NCBI GenBank assembly: GCA_003389325.1
Contig: QQVE01000030.1
Coordinates: 186,001-250,000 of the forward strand
Reading direction: 5' to 3'
Source of the DNA: Planctomycetota bacterium
Lineage (GTDB): Bacteria > Planctomycetota > Planctomycetia > Pirellulales > PALSA-1355
Length of the DNA: 64,000 bases
The position numbers were made by a program, and so were the translations under genes. Positions within the stretch are counted from its first letter, which is position 1. Each line of letters begins with the position of its first letter. Below the pieces are notes generated by a model. It saw only the letters and a program-made list of their open reading frames with translations, had not been told where the DNA came from and made no database searches. This document shows positions 35,801 through 45,934 of the stretch, in pieces.

Positions 35801-36849
35801 AGTCGGGCTTGGGCGGCTGCCTCAGCCTCCGCGAGACCGGTCTCGCGCGCCTCTAAAGCACGTTGACGGTCGTCCAGAGCCGCACTGCGACGCTGGATCT
35901 CGGCCTCGCGCGTCGCCTGCTGGGCAGTAAGCCCCTCGAAATCGGCCCGATCGCGCTCGAACTGCTCGCGATCGCGTGTCAATTCCGCCAGTCGTTCCTG
36001 GTAGCGATGGTCGATCAGTTCCTGGGCAGCACGTTGCTCCTGTTGAGCATGTCGTAGGGCCTCGTCGCGCTCTTCGAGCGTGCGCCGGGTACACGCCGAT
36101 TCGGTTTCCCATTGTTGCCGCGCTTTTTCGAACGAATGCCTGGCACTCTCCAACTCGGTAAGCTGCCTGGCCAATTGGTCGCCGCGGTTGTCCAGGTCCG
36201 ACTGAAGGCTGCGGAGCGTCGTTTCCCACTCTTTGTTTTCGCGGTGATGAGCCTCGGAACGCACGTCAGGTTCATCGGCGACATCGTCCGAGGCTCGATC
36301 TCGTTGCGCGGGATCCGATCGCTGCCTGTCGAACGCATCCAGCTGCTCGCGCAGCTTGCGTACTTCGCCGACCAGGTTGCGCACGCGGCGGCGCCAGCGG
36401 ACGGGTCGGCTGGAGCGGCCGGACGAGCCCGACTTTTCCGTCACCGGCGAAGTGCCGGGCTGATCGAGCACCACCGTGCGCCGGGGATCGTCCTTGGCGG
36501 CGTCGGCAGCATGGGGTGCCAGCACTTCAAACTCGACCGGGCCGATCGACAGACGATCTCCGGGGTGCAGCCAGGCATCGCGAAACGTCTGGCCGTTGTG
36601 ACGTGTGTTGGGCGCCCAAGCGCGTGCCACGGTGCCTTGCGCGCCGCGCAGAATGAGGCAGTGGACCGGGTACACGCCGCCGGCCCGGAGCCGCAGGGTC
36701 GAGCCGCTAGCCGACCCGATGGTGCATTTGGCCGCCGAGAGACGCACGATTTGGCCGTCGCGATGCGAGCCGATGATACGCAAGCACAAGTCGCCCTCCG
36801 GCAGGCCTTGCGTGAGGTCCGCGGGCTGCTTCCCAGCGACAAAGACCAT
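32881..36849 (-). CDS. giant FHA plus coiled-coil membrane protein
   Basis: 1322 residues. An N-terminal FHA domain (about residues 22-112, with TIGSASGSTLRL, VHCLILRGA and RHNGQTFRD) would bind phosphothreonine. A Ser/Arg-rich linker leads to a long coiled coil (about 150-1110) of Glu, Gln, Arg and Ala with near-repeats such as ELDARQQQL, QRQELERQREEFDA and EREALQAERDA. Near the C-terminus are two membrane helices (ATSVVCFAAGIVVLA and AAMVILVVGVYWALSG) and a charged tail. The coil would reach over 100 nm if continuous. No enzyme domain is present. Kinases that could supply the phosphate are not in the window. The biased codons make long false frames on the opposite strand. Confidence 0.85.
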   Translation of the reverse strand: MVFVAGKQPADLTQGLPEGDLCLRIIGSHRDGQIVRLSAAKCTIGSASGSTLRLRAGGVYPVHCLILRGAQGTVARAWAPNTRHNGQTFRDAWLHPGDRLSIGPVEFEVLAPHAADAAKDDPRRTVVLDQPGTSPVTEKSGSSGRSSRPVRWRRRVRNLVGEVRKLREQLDAFDRQRSDPAQRDRASDDVADEPDVRSEAHHRENKEWETTLRSLQSDLDNRGDQLARQLTELESARHSFEKARQQWETESACTRRTLEERDEALRHAQQEQRAAQELIDHRYQERLAELTRDREQFERDRADFEGLTAQQATREAEIQRRSAALDDRQRALEARETGLAEAEAAAQARLDEVVQQRESFAQEQAAARREIQEQHRVADELERSRRSSLADVERRAATLSDDEQALANRQVELESLAAVLQIDQQSLEQQRVEIAQRISELQHQAAQQQEAWQAQQAQLERAKADSQEEIAKSREAIEKRAVLLDDLEARLHANRADHEAETAALVQERSRLAEEAEATRNALEANRLAHEQEREEQAEAHRRRHAEIEQEAAAIRAQLDAERHGLQQWREELDVRQQQLLEESEHRRLEFERETADARSRLASEQQELARQHAELEARQQQLREAEQGRNAFEQEAADTRSQLEAERQGLDQWRAELDARQQRLHEDDVRRRTELDQEVASARSQLDVQRQELERQREEFDAQARQLDEDRHALEQVREELDAQQQLHDEAEHARAHLEQQLAGERSDLQAERLEFERDREALAEERRHFHDECTRRESEVSSALDEIARREAAWQESQDDIQRTRSELDALRKELNERQARLDGRQTHLDEARADFEQRAAEIERQQAALSEEQNAAQQAIELGERAAQERDQLAVDARKLAEQQQAWHAQQQEHRAELARRATELADREARWQEDAAEQEKSRRLEADQRAAERAAQLDDMQHDLEEREAQLRRRTSELDAAATRFETRWNGLELRESQVEAQSQHLEQLQSELAARDRHPRSDLADLDRQRQALEDAQAEIEAGRNELRQQREAFDASRQQITARLNEDAQRLEQQREALEAEREALQAERDAAEARDLANDSPDEPAEPVAARPSSTEHGTCSAAASSFFTGTVRAEADETARRPGVVAQQGTLVDETPVDRLELGQLEHSGSPESSYEARLALEHFNSAIEAPAAIGPDSNDAEDPQAEVELRPRPAGTADLTAMRELANIQAREAIDSHGQKLSLRQAYGTLATSVVCFAAGIVVLANAKGAVMHGAAMVILVVGVYWALSGLTAARRVMSAIRKKRTGLRAMLEEVEAELAAKEAEEQQPDELS

Positions 36850-37457
36850 CGATTGGACTCCCCCGTAGATGCGCAGAACGGCTGTCGCCTCGGTACCGCG
36901 CGGGGCCTGGGCGCAGAAACACTCCGAGAAGATGTAGGTTACGCGCAGCAGAGGGGCAAATCGGCCGGGCCGTGCCGGCGACCGATGCGGGGGGTTCTGC
37001 CGTTATTGTCGGAAAAGGGCTGTATATCTGTGCCGGTTCTGTCGATTATCCGTTAGCACAGTCGCGCCGGGGACGGCAGGGCGAGTCAAGCAAAAAACCA
37101 CGATCCAGTGCAATCGGCGGCAGCAGTTTCCAGTCGGCCTCGTGGCGGCGAGCGACCGACCGGCAGGTAACCTGTCGGAAGCGGCGTGCGCTTCGGGTTC
37201 GCGGTGCTTGACTTTCTCTTCCAGCACTCCAGAATGCCTCGCCCCGCCCGAACAGGCGGGTAGAAAGTCTGTGGAATTTTGTGACCCCCGGCGAACTTGA
37301 TGCGTACTATAGTTTGGTTGCGACCTGAACAGACCGGCGAAACGCAACGTTTTCCTTCGGTAATTCAAACCGCAATCTGCTGAGAAGTTGGCAAGCGGCT
37401 ACATGGGGGGCCTGGCCTTCGGCCGCAGGAACACACCCGGACAAGAAGGTGAAGGAA
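36850..37457. other. 608-base gene-free stretch between divergent genes
   Basis: It separates the FHA protein gene from the DksA/TraR-type gene. I see no convincing gene. Near the right end TACTAT/TATAGT (37305-37313) lies in a locally AT-richer spot and may be the -10 region for the rightward gene, but no good -35 is spaced for it. TTGACT at about 37208 with CAGAAT 16 bases later is another weak candidate. A long leader seems likely. Confidence 0.4.
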
Positions 37458-37901
37458 ATGGCACGCAAAGATGCAATCCTGAGCATGCGCCAGATTTTGA
37501 TTATGCGTCGTGACGCACTGCGAACTGCCCTGGCAGGTGACTTGAGCCTGCTCAAGGAGCTGCGGGCGCAGACGGCGGGCGACGTGGTGGATGCCGCGTT
37601 AGATTCGGCGCAAGACGAAATCAGTTCGCAACTGGCCGAAGTGGAAAGTCGCGAGTTGGCCAGCATCGAGAACGCCCTGGAACGGATGCGGACCGGCCAG
37701 TACGGCGTCTGCGAAGGCTGCGGGTGCTCGATCCCGATGGCCCGGCTCAATGCCCTGCCCTACGCCACGCTGTGCATCAACTGCCAGCGCGAGCAGGAGC
37801 AATACGGCCACACGGGGGCCAACGATGCCAATTGGGGCCGCGTGCTGGACAGCGGCAACGACAACGACGTCTCGATTAACGATATCGAAATCGACGTCTA
37901 G
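37458..37901 (+). CDS. DksA/TraR-family C4 zinc-finger protein
   Basis: 147 residues. A helical N-terminal hairpin ends in a four-cysteine zinc finger, CEGCGCSIPMARLNALPYA followed by CINCQ. The C-terminal 30 residues are acidic (DSGNDNDVSINDIEIDV). DksA-type proteins enter the RNA polymerase secondary channel with ppGpp; the hairpin tip here lacks an obvious DxxDxA motif, so a true DksA function is not certain. The ATG at 37458 is preferred over the GTG at 37449 because AAGG lies eight bases upstream. Confidence 0.85.
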   Translation: MARKDAILSMRQILIMRRDALRTALAGDLSLLKELRAQTAGDVVDAALDSAQDEISSQLAEVESRELASIENALERMRTGQYGVCEGCGCSIPMARLNALPYATLCINCQREQEQYGHTGANDANWGRVLDSGNDNDVSINDIEIDV

Positions 37902-38149
37902 TCACCGCCGGCCGCGAGCGGCCAGACAGCGTGCCCTTCACAACAGATGCACTGGTGGATTGAAAGGCTCGGCTTCGGCCGAGTTGGACGGCCCGCCGGT
38001 GCATTTTCGTTTGAGCGTTCCGCCATGCGGGGAGGTGGCGCAACCGAGGGAGATGTTGCCAACCCAGCTTCACCACCTTATCGTACAAGGTACAGTTTCC
38101 AACTGCCTCGACGGGCGGAGGATGGGCAAAAACCTGCCGGAGTGTTGCG

Positions 38150-39297
<1,148 letters not shown>

Positions 39298-39301
<4 letters not shown>

Positions 39302-40248
39302 CCGCTGGCCGCTGCCGCCGCGGAGATTCCCCGCAGAATGCAGTCGCGCGCCGCGGCGACGTCGAGTTTCGTGGCCACGGCAACGTTGGTGCGCCACTCG
39401 CGAACGCGTCGTCGATCGAAGACAGTCGCCCCCCGCGTAAGCTCGCCGGAAAGTTCGACGTCGACTGCCGCTAGATCTACTTCGAACAGCTCGGGGTGCA
39501 AAGCCGCCAACAAGGCTACGGCGTCGTTGAGGCAGATGCTTTCGTAACCCAGTTCCTGGCGGTAGGAGCGAAACAGGTACGGCAAGATGCCGCGCAGGAA
39601 ACGGCCGACGCGGTGGTGCTCGCGGGGCAGTTTCTCGAGCAGGTCGTAGCCGAAGGTGACCTGGCAGCTCACGTCGATCGGCACCAACGTCTTCGTGGCG
39701 GCCGACGAGCGGAACACGGCTCGGGCACTTTCGGGGTCGCAGTAAATGTTGAAATCGGCCGCGGGCGTGACGTTGCCGACGCCGGCGAGCGTGCCGCCCA
39801 TGATCACGATTTGGCTGACCATTTCGCCCAACGCCGGATCGCGTGCCAGGGCCCGGGCCACATTCGTCAGTGGACCCAATGCCACGATCGTCACCTCGCC
39901 GGGAGCAGCGCGAACCTCTTCGTAGATGACCTTATCCGAGGGGTGGCGGTGCTGTAACTGGGAGACCTCGAAATTCGAGTTACCCAACCCGTCGGGTCCG
40001 TGCAGTTGCACGTTCCGCCGCGGAAGTCCCATGTCCGGTTCGCTGGCTTCGCCGATCCGCGGTCGACGCGGCGGGTCGAGCTGCTCGACGACCGCTTGGA
40101 CGTTCCGAGTGGCTTGTTCGGGCGGCACATTGCCGCCCACGGCCGTGACGGCTACCACCTCGATCTGTGGATCGAATAGTGCCAGGCAGAGTGCTACTGC
40201 ATCGTCAATGCCCGGGTCGACGTCCAGCAGGAGTTTCTTGGTCATCAT
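39298..40248 (-). CDS. inosine/uridine-preferring nucleoside hydrolase
   Basis: 316 residues. The calcium-binding signature is DVDPGIDDAVAL, where most family members have DTDPG. Further conserved parts are VAVTAVGGNV, VALGPLTNVA, IVIMGG and DFNIYCDPESA. It cleaves ribonucleosides or related N-glycosides to base plus sugar. The ATG pair at 40248/40245 begins just before the signature; the longer frame upstream lacks support. Divergent from trpD. Confidence 0.93.
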
Positions 40249-40483
40249 CGATTCAACTTGGCCCCCCATGGCCCACAACTTTCCACCGCGCGGGGATTGT
40301 AGAGATAGGCGAAGCAGGAAACAAGAGTAGCCCGGCTCCGCTCGCCGTGTTTGGGAGTTTGCCGGCCGGTATTCGGCACGCATGGGTCGCGTTAGAATCG
40401 GGCGAGATTCTCCCTTGAGCAAAGCCCCTGCGACCTTCCCTCGGGAGCGTCGCGGGCCGCGAATCTAGGCGAAAGGCACGAGC

Positions 40484-41497
40484 GTGATCGAGTCGATTTT
40501 GGGCCGCTTGGCGGCCGGCGAGAACCTGAGCGTCGATGAGATGGCCGCCACGATCGACTCGGTCGTCGCCGGGGAGTGCAGCGAGGGCGAAATGGGCGTG
40601 CTGCTGACCGCCCTGCGGGCCAAAGGGGAAACCGCCGAGGAGGTCGCCGGAGCCACGCTCGCACTGCGGCGTCACATGACGCCATTGCGCACAACTCGCA
40701 CCGGATTGGTTGACACCTGCGGAACCGGGGGCGATGCGTCGGGCACGTTCAATATCAGCACGGCTGCGGCGCTCGTGGCGGCGGCGGCCGGGGTGCCGGT
40801 CGCCAAGCACGGCAATCGTGCCGTGACCAGCAAGACCGGCTCGGCCGACGCTCTTGAAGCCCTGGGCGTCAACGTCGGCGCTAGCGTGGCCCAGGTCGAA
40901 AGGTGCCTCGACGAATTGGGGATTTGCTTCTGCTTTGCCCCGCTTATGCATCCGTCGATGAAACGCGTCGCGGAAGTGCGCAAAAAGCTGGCCGTGCCAA
41001 CAATTTTCAACCTGCTTGGGCCCCTGGCCAATCCGGCGCGTGCGCAATTTCAGGTGATCGGCGTAGGCCGTAGTGAGTTGCGGCCGCTGATGGCCGAAGC
41101 GCTGCGGCTGCTGGACACGAAGCGTGCCGTGGTTGTCCACGGTGAAGATGGGCTCGACGAAGTTACACTTTTCGGGCCCACGAGGGTTACCGAGGTCGAG
41201 CCCGGGGGGACGCGTCAACTGACCTGGACGCCGTCGGATTTCGGGCTCGCCCCTGCACGACTCGAGACTCTGCGCGTCGAAAGTCCCCAGGAGAGTGCCA
41301 AAGTGATCGGAGACGTCCTGGCCGGCAAGGCCGGACCGGCGCGGGATATCGTCGTGCTCAACGCCGCGGCGGCGTTATGGGTGGCTGGAAGAGCCGAGAC
41401 GCCCCGGGCGTGTGCTGAAAAGGTGTCCGAAGCCATCGACAGCGGAGCCGCTCGCGAACTGCTGCTACGGCTGGGGGAACTGAGCAATCGCACGTAA
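40484..41497 (+). CDS. trpD: anthranilate phosphoribosyltransferase TrpD
   Basis: 337 residues. TrpD joins anthranilate to PRPP in tryptophan synthesis. It shows VDTCGTGGDASGTFNIST, VAKHGNRAVTSKTGSADALEALG, and FNLLGPLANPA. The start is a GTG at 40484 with AAAGG seven bases upstream. No other trp gene is nearby. The leader contains an inverted repeat around CCCTCGGGAG (about 40430-40460) that might fold, but a leader peptide rich in Trp was not seen. Confidence 0.96.
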   Translation: MIESILGRLAAGENLSVDEMAATIDSVVAGECSEGEMGVLLTALRAKGETAEEVAGATLALRRHMTPLRTTRTGLVDTCGTGGDASGTFNISTAAALVAAAAGVPVAKHGNRAVTSKTGSADALEALGVNVGASVAQVERCLDELGICFCFAPLMHPSMKRVAEVRKKLAVPTIFNLLGPLANPARAQFQVIGVGRSELRPLMAEALRLLDTKRAVVVHGEDGLDEVTLFGPTRVTEVEPGGTRQLTWTPSDFGLAPARLETLRVESPQESAKVIGDVLAGKAGPARDIVVLNAAAALWVAGRAETPRACAEKVSEAIDSGAARELLLRLGELSNRT

Positions 41498-41502
41498 CGC
41501 GG

Positions 41503-41532
41503 GATGGCAAACAAGCCCGCGGCGCCTATAAT
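41503..41532 (+). promoter_or_regulatory. promoter of the bL37-like gene
   Basis: A perfect TATAAT at 41527-41532 is preceded by ATGGCA at 41503-41508 with an 18-base spacer. The transcription start would be about 25 bases before the small gene's ATG. Confidence 0.6.
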
Positions 41533-41562
41533 GAGGGGCTTACCCCAATTTGGAGAGGACTG

Positions 41563-41661
41563 ATGGCCAAGCCACATCGCAAGCTGAAAAAAGCCAATCA
41601 CGGGAAGCGTCCCGCGAACAGCAAGGCGCGGCGACTGAAGCGCAAAGACATTCGCACGTGA
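41563..41661 (+). CDS. 32-residue basic protein, bL37-like ribosomal protein
   Basis: A short frame encoding 32 residues, 14 of them Lys or Arg, no acidic residue except one Asp. It is preceded by GGAG seven bases before ATG and by a TATAAT promoter. The stretch KKANHGKRPANSKAR closely matches the KANHGKRPNA end of bL37, the tiny ribosomal protein described in mycobacteria (recalled, not searched). It stands on its own between trpD and fabZ. If correct, it would be an rRNA-binding protein of the large subunit. Confidence 0.65.
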   Translation: MAKPHRKLKKANHGKRPANSKARRLKRKDIRT

Positions 41662-41814
41662 TGTCGTGGGTCGCATTCCAGCCGTGCCGCGGATGAGGCG
41701 GTGCGCCGCCGACTCCCGCGCCTGCGCGGAGCTGGTCCGCCAGGGACCTCCACAAGTGCCTGCGCACTCGCAGTTTTCGGACTTGCTGTGCTGCGGGAAG
41801 CATGCCACCCGAAG

Positions 41815-41843
41815 TTGCCCGTGCGTGGCCCAGGGGCTAAAAT
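41815..41843 (+). promoter_or_regulatory. promoter of the fabZ-rhomboid-trmB operon
   Basis: TTGCCC (41815-41820) and TAAAAT (41838-41843) are spaced 17 bases apart. The start site would be about 50 bases before the fabZ-like GTG. Confidence 0.55.
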
Positions 41844-41899
41844 TGGCGGCCTGATTCCGACTCGTCGACGTGGAACATGCGTGCCTAGGGAGTTGCCGC

Positions 41900-42406
41900 G
41901 TGACCAAAGAGCTGCTTTTGGAATTGTCTGAGATCGATTTTGGCCATGTCGTCGCCGACCTGGACGAAATCCGCCGCTACAACCCCCAGCGGTACGAGAT
42001 GGAGCAGCTCACGGCCATCGTCTTCGACGACTATGATCGCAAAATTTGCGCTGGGTATAAAGACATCACCGACGACGAGTTTTGGGTGCGGGGGCACATG
42101 CCTGGGATGCCGCTGATGCCGGGCGTGCTGATTTGCGAGTCCGCCGCTCAAATGTGCAGCTACTTCGCCCACAAGCATCGGCTGCTGGGGGACTGTAAAG
42201 TCGTCGGCTTTGGCGGACTGGAAGACGTGCACTTTCGCGATCCGGTACGCGTCGGCGATCGGCTGGTGATCGTCTGCAAGATGGTCAGGGTTCGTCTCGG
42301 GGCGATCATCGTCTGCCAGTTCCAGGCTTTCGTTCGCGGATCGCTGGTGGCCGATGGCAAGATCAAGGGGATTCCGCTACCGGTCGATGCTCTGACGGGC
42401 GAGTAG
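41900..42406 (+). CDS. FabZ-like 3-hydroxyacyl-ACP dehydratase
   Basis: 168 residues. The hotdog dehydratase active-site region is RGHMPGMPLMPGVLICESAAQM, with the catalytic His and Glu. The length is slightly above the usual 145-150 because of an N-terminal extension of about 25 residues. The start is GTG at 41900 with GGGAG seven bases upstream. It would act in fatty acid elongation or in a related acyl pathway; no fab neighbours are present. First gene of an operon with a rhomboid protease and trmB. Confidence 0.88.
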   Translation: MTKELLLELSEIDFGHVVADLDEIRRYNPQRYEMEQLTAIVFDDYDRKICAGYKDITDDEFWVRGHMPGMPLMPGVLICESAAQMCSYFAHKHRLLGDCKVVGFGGLEDVHFRDPVRVGDRLVIVCKMVRVRLGAIIVCQFQAFVRGSLVADGKIKGIPLPVDALTGE

Positions 42407-42446
42407 CCGCGGCCACCGAAGCAGATGATTTCGCCGGGGTGGGGAA

Positions 42447-43262
42447 ATGCTGCCGCTCAAAGACCACAACCCGATCTTCTCCACGCCGTTTGTCACCTAT
42501 GCCCTGGTGGCGATCAATACGGCGATCATGCTCTACGTCAGCTCGCTCGGGTCGATCGAGCAGCAAACGTTCGACATCGAACACGGATTCATTCCGGCCC
42601 GCGTGGCCCAACTCTCGAATCCGCAGCAAAAAGTCGAAGTGCCCATCTACCAGGAGGTGGCGCTGCAGGGTGGGCGGGTTGCTCTAAAACCCGTCAAGAA
42701 AATCGAACTCAAGCCGGCGGCCGGGGCGGTGCTTGCCTCGCTGCTGTCGAGCATGTTCATTCACGGGGGGTGGATGCACCTGGCCGGCAATATGTGGTTT
42801 CTGTGGATCTTCGGCAACAACATCGAGGATCGTCTGGGGCACGCCCTCTATGCGTTGTTCTACGTGGTTGGCGGCTTGCTGGCCACGGCCTGTCACTGGG
42901 CGTACGATCCGGCGAGCATGGTGCCCGTCATAGGCGCCAGCGGCGCCGTTTCGACCATTCTTGGTGCCTATGCCGTGACCTATCCGAAGGCGACGGTCAG
43001 CACGCTGATCTTCTTCGGCTTCATAACAATCGTGGAGATTCCGGCGCTCGTCTGGCTGGCTGTGTGGCTGGGAGGGCAACTCGTTGACGCATTCTTCCAA
43101 AAAGACTTGGGCGTCGCGGTGTGGGCACACATCGGCGGCTTTGCGGCCGGGGCGTTCTTGATGCCCATCCTGTCGTTCGGAGCGCCCCCGCCGGGAAGTT
43201 CCTGGCAAGAGGAGCTCAAGAAGCACTTCTCGTTCGACTTCGACCAGACCGACGAGGCCTGA
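42447..43262 (+). CDS. rhomboid intramembrane serine protease
   Basis: 271 residues with six or more membrane segments. The catalytic dyad is Ser in IGASGAVS and His in VWAHIGGFAAG, and the oxyanion Asn region is HGGWMHLAGNMWFL. A soluble insertion of about 60 residues sits in the first loop. The C-terminal tail is charged and cytoplasmic. It lies 40 bases after fabZ and 6 bases before trmB. Substrate unknown. Confidence 0.93.
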   Translation: MLPLKDHNPIFSTPFVTYALVAINTAIMLYVSSLGSIEQQTFDIEHGFIPARVAQLSNPQQKVEVPIYQEVALQGGRVALKPVKKIELKPAAGAVLASLLSSMFIHGGWMHLAGNMWFLWIFGNNIEDRLGHALYALFYVVGGLLATACHWAYDPASMVPVIGASGAVSTILGAYAVTYPKATVSTLIFFGFITIVEIPALVWLAVWLGGQLVDAFFQKDLGVAVWAHIGGFAAGAFLMPILSFGAPPPGSSWQEELKKHFSFDFDQTDEA

Positions 43263-43268
43263 GCGACC

Positions 43269-43931
43269 ATGGGCCGCCGAGCACTGCGCCGCATCGATCC
43301 AGCGCTCGACCTATCGCGGCACCTGGTGGCGCTGGAGGCCGTTTCCCAACCGCTCGACCCCGAGGCGATGTTCGCTCGGCTAGCTCCGCTCGAGATCGAG
43401 GTCGGCAGCGGCAAGGGGCTATTTCTGGCTGCCGCTGCGTCGGCCGATCCGGACGCCGATTTTCTGGGTATCGAGATCTTGGGCAAGTACGCTCGCTACG
43501 TCGCTGCTCGGTTGGCCAATCGCGAGTTGCCCAATGCCCGCATCATCCACGGCGACGCCCAGCACCTGTTCGCCTCGTGGCTGAAAGATGCGTCCGTGCA
43601 GGCAGTGCACGTCTACTTTCCCGATCCCTGGTGGAAGGCCCGCCACAAGAAGCGCCGCGTGATGAACGAGGCCTTTGTCGGCAACGTCGAACGGGTGCTC
43701 GTACCCGGCGGACGGCTGCACTTCTGGACCGACGTGGAGGAGTACTTCCATACCGCCTTGGAGACGATCGGCGGCAACACAGCTCTGACCGGACCGCACC
43801 CGGTGGAAGAAAAACCGGCCGACCACGATCTCGATTATCGTACGCACTTCGAGCGGCGCATGCGGTTGGCCGGCGAAGCCGTTTATCGGGCAGAGTTTGA
43901 GAAACCACGGCCAGCAAGACCGGGCGGGTAG
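43269..43931 (+). CDS. trmB: tRNA (guanine46-N7)-methyltransferase TrmB
   Basis: 220 residues. SAM-binding motif EIEVGSGKGLFL, then GIEILGKYARYVAAR, VHVYFPDPWWKARHKKRR, and the C-terminal TDFERR-like segment RTHFERRMR. These are diagnostic of TrmB. It starts six bases after the rhomboid stop. The Pro/Arg-rich last ten residues are variable. It converges on purF with a 24-base gap. Confidence 0.96.
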   Translation: MGRRALRRIDPALDLSRHLVALEAVSQPLDPEAMFARLAPLEIEVGSGKGLFLAAAASADPDADFLGIEILGKYARYVAARLANRELPNARIIHGDAQHLFASWLKDASVQAVHVYFPDPWWKARHKKRRVMNEAFVGNVERVLVPGGRLHFWTDVEEYFHTALETIGGNTALTGPHPVEEKPADHDLDYRTHFERRMRLAGEAVYRAEFEKPRPARPGG

Positions 43932-43955
43932 GCGATCCGAGCGCCCCAATAAGCA

Positions 43956-45569
43956 CTAAGCGTCTTCGCCGGGGCGTACGGGCGGGTCGCCGGCGCCGAT
44001 GGCCACGGGGCTCTCGTAGGTGCGGGCCTTGCTGCCGTTCTGGTCGTTCGCTAGCGCGATCTTGTAGAGTTGCTGACCGGCCGTGGAAGGATACTCGCCG
44101 GTGATGCACGCCTGACAGAGCTGGTCTGCGTCGAAGCCGATCGCGCGGGCGATGGATTCGACGGGAAGATACCGGAGCGAATCCGCGCCCAGCGCCCGGG
44201 CCATTTCGACCTGGGCCTCGTCGGTCAACGGTCCGCCGTGCAGAAACTGCGGCGCGAACAACTCGCTAATTGTCGACATGTCGATTCCGTAAAAGCACGG
44301 CGCCACGATCGGCGGGCAGGCCACTCGCACATGAATCTCCCGGGCCTTGCCGAGCTTGCGAATCCGCTTCAGCAGCACCTTCATCGTCGTCGATCGAACG
44401 ATCGAGTCTTCGACCAGCAGCACGCGTTTGCCCTCGAGCACCTCGCCCAATGGAGTGTACTTCGTTTCGGCCTTACGCATGCGATTGCCGCTGCCCTCGA
44501 TGAAGGTGCGACCCGTATACCGATTGCGGATCAGCCCCTCGAACGATGGGATTCCAAGCTTAAAGGCCATCGCGTCGGCTGCGGCTTTGCTCGTATCGGG
44601 CACGGGCACGACGATTGTGTCGTCGTCGATCGGGACGGTTTCCAACCGCGCGAGCTCGTGCCCCAGCGCCGTGCGCGAAAGATACACGCTGCGGCCGTCC
44701 ATCGTGCTGGCCACGTTGGCAAAGTAGATCCACTCGAAGAAGCAATGGGCCCGGCGCGTGCTGCGGGCGAACGTTTGAATCTCCAATTCGCCGTCGGTAA
44801 TTGTGATGGCCTGACCGGGGAGCAGCGACTTGATGTTCTCCGGGGCGAATCCCAAGTTCACCAGAGCCACGCTCTCGCTGGCGGCAGCAAACAGCGGCCC
44901 GTCGATCGCGTAGCACAGCGGTCGCAGTCCCAAGGGATCGCGGGCCACGAGCATGTCGCCCAGGGCATTGAGCAGCACCAGGCAGTAGGCCCCGTCGAAC
45001 CGGCCGCTGATCGAGCGCATGATGTCGATCAGGCTGGGCCGGTTGTTTTCCGACAGCTCCCGGCCGATCTCATGCATGATAATTTCGGTATCGGTATCGC
45101 GGGCCAGGTAGTTGTCGGTGTCGGCCAGCAGGTTCTGACGCAGTTGCTGATAGTTGGCCAACTGGCCGTTGAACGCGAAGCTAAACCACTTGTGCTTCTG
45201 CACGTGGTGCCGTTCAAAGGGCTGGGCGTAGCTGCGGTCCTCGGCGCCGCAGGTGGCATAGCGCACCTGGCCGATGGCCGCCCGTCCGGCGTACTTGCGC
45301 ATCAGGCTTTCGTATTTGCCCCGATGGCTTAGCCTGAACACTTCGCCCACACCGCCCAGCTCTTTGTAGGTATCGAGCAGTTGGTTGCGGCGTGGATTGT
45401 AGGAGGTCAATCCGGCCGAGAGCTGGCCGCGATTCTGAATATCGAGCAGCATCCGCGGGATAAATCGCGCGGTCGCATCCGGGCTTTGATCGCCCAGGAG
45501 CGCACTCTTGCCTCGGCCCGGCAAGTAGTAGACCGCGGCCACACCGCATTCGTGAAATAGCTCGCTCAT
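43956..45569 (-). CDS. purF: amidophosphoribosyltransferase PurF
   Basis: 537 residues. The first step of purine synthesis. The catalytic cysteine is at position 8 ([10 protein letters not shown]), so a short propeptide is expected to be removed. The glutaminase domain holds RYATCG and FNGQLANY. The phosphoribosyl domain has the PRPP loop [15 protein letters not shown]. Cysteines in [15 protein letters not shown] fit the [4Fe-4S] type of the enzyme. Length is normal. A good promoter lies about 120 bases upstream. Confidence 0.96.
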   Translation of the reverse strand: MSELFHECGVAAVYYLPGRGKSALLGDQSPDATARFIPRMLLDIQNRGQLSAGLTSYNPRRNQLLDTYKELGGVGEVFRLSHRGKYESLMRKYAGRAAIGQVRYATCGAEDRSYAQPFERHHVQKHKWFSFAFNGQLANYQQLRQNLLADTDNYLARDTDTEIIMHEIGRELSENNRPSLIDIMRSISGRFDGAYCLVLLNALGDMLVARDPLGLRPLCYAIDGPLFAAASESVALVNLGFAPENIKSLLPGQAITITDGELEIQTFARSTRRAHCFFEWIYFANVASTMDGRSVYLSRTALGHELARLETVPIDDDTIVVPVPDTSKAAADAMAFKLGIPSFEGLIRNRYTGRTFIEGSGNRMRKAETKYTPLGEVLEGKRVLLVEDSIVRSTTMKVLLKRIRKLGKAREIHVRVACPPIVAPCFYGIDMSTISELFAPQFLHGGPLTDEAQVEMARALGADSLRYLPVESIARAIGFDADQLCQACITGEYPSTAGQQLYKIALANDQNGSKARTYESPVAIGAGDPPVRPGEDA

Positions 45570-45934
45570 GAAGAAAGGGCAACAGTCGTCGACTGCCGCG
45601 CCTGCTCGTCAATTTCCTTGCGATGCACGCCCCGACGCCGCTGCCGAGCAGGAGACCCATCGAGTGACCGCCACCACTCACTGCCCGACAACGCCATTGT
45701 AGAGGCCGACCGCGCGTTTCACAACCAAGCCGTTTTCCGCGGTTCGAGCGTCGTTGCCGCAAGTGCACGCGGCACGTTCGTTTTCCGTGCCTTTCGGAAA
45801 ACCTCGAACCTGCTCTGGCCCTCGCGGGGTCTCTCCGGTAGCGGCGGCCGGCGGTATGGCCTTTTGCGCTTCCGGCGAGCCGCTATGATGCAGGATTGGA
45901 AAAAGTGCCGACACTTGCGCAACTGCCTCTCGCC
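45570..45934. other. 365-base divergent region between purF and proB
   Basis: No convincing gene. It holds the purF promoter on the minus strand (45696-45724) and, near its right end, TATGAT at 45884-45889, a possible -10 for proB. A frame spanning most of it on the plus strand has poor composition and no ribosome site. Confidence 0.5.
45696..45724 (-). promoter_or_regulatory. purF promoter
   Basis: On the minus strand TTGTGA (45724-45719) and TACAAT (45701-45696) are spaced exactly 17 bases. The leader to the purF ATG would be about 120 bases. No PurR-like or guanine riboswitch structure was recognised in it. Confidence 0.6.

Noticed and set aside
34740..35930. 396-codon open frame on the plus strand inside the FHA/coiled-coil gene
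   Set aside because: It is the antisense of biased Glu/Gln/Arg/Ala codons. It is Arg/Ala/Pro-rich with no domain or ribosome site, and the minus-strand protein is well supported.
40425..40483. Possible trp attenuator before trpD
   Set aside because: An inverted repeat is present but there is no leader peptide with Trp codons and no T-run, so it was not called as a feature.
41666..41854. 62-codon frame between the bL37-like gene and fabZ
   Set aside because: GTG start without ribosome site, Cys/Arg-rich random composition, and it crosses the fabZ promoter.
44070..45332. 420-codon plus-strand frame opposite purF
   Set aside because: purF on the minus strand has all family motifs. The opposite frame has no motif and is a common effect of high GC.
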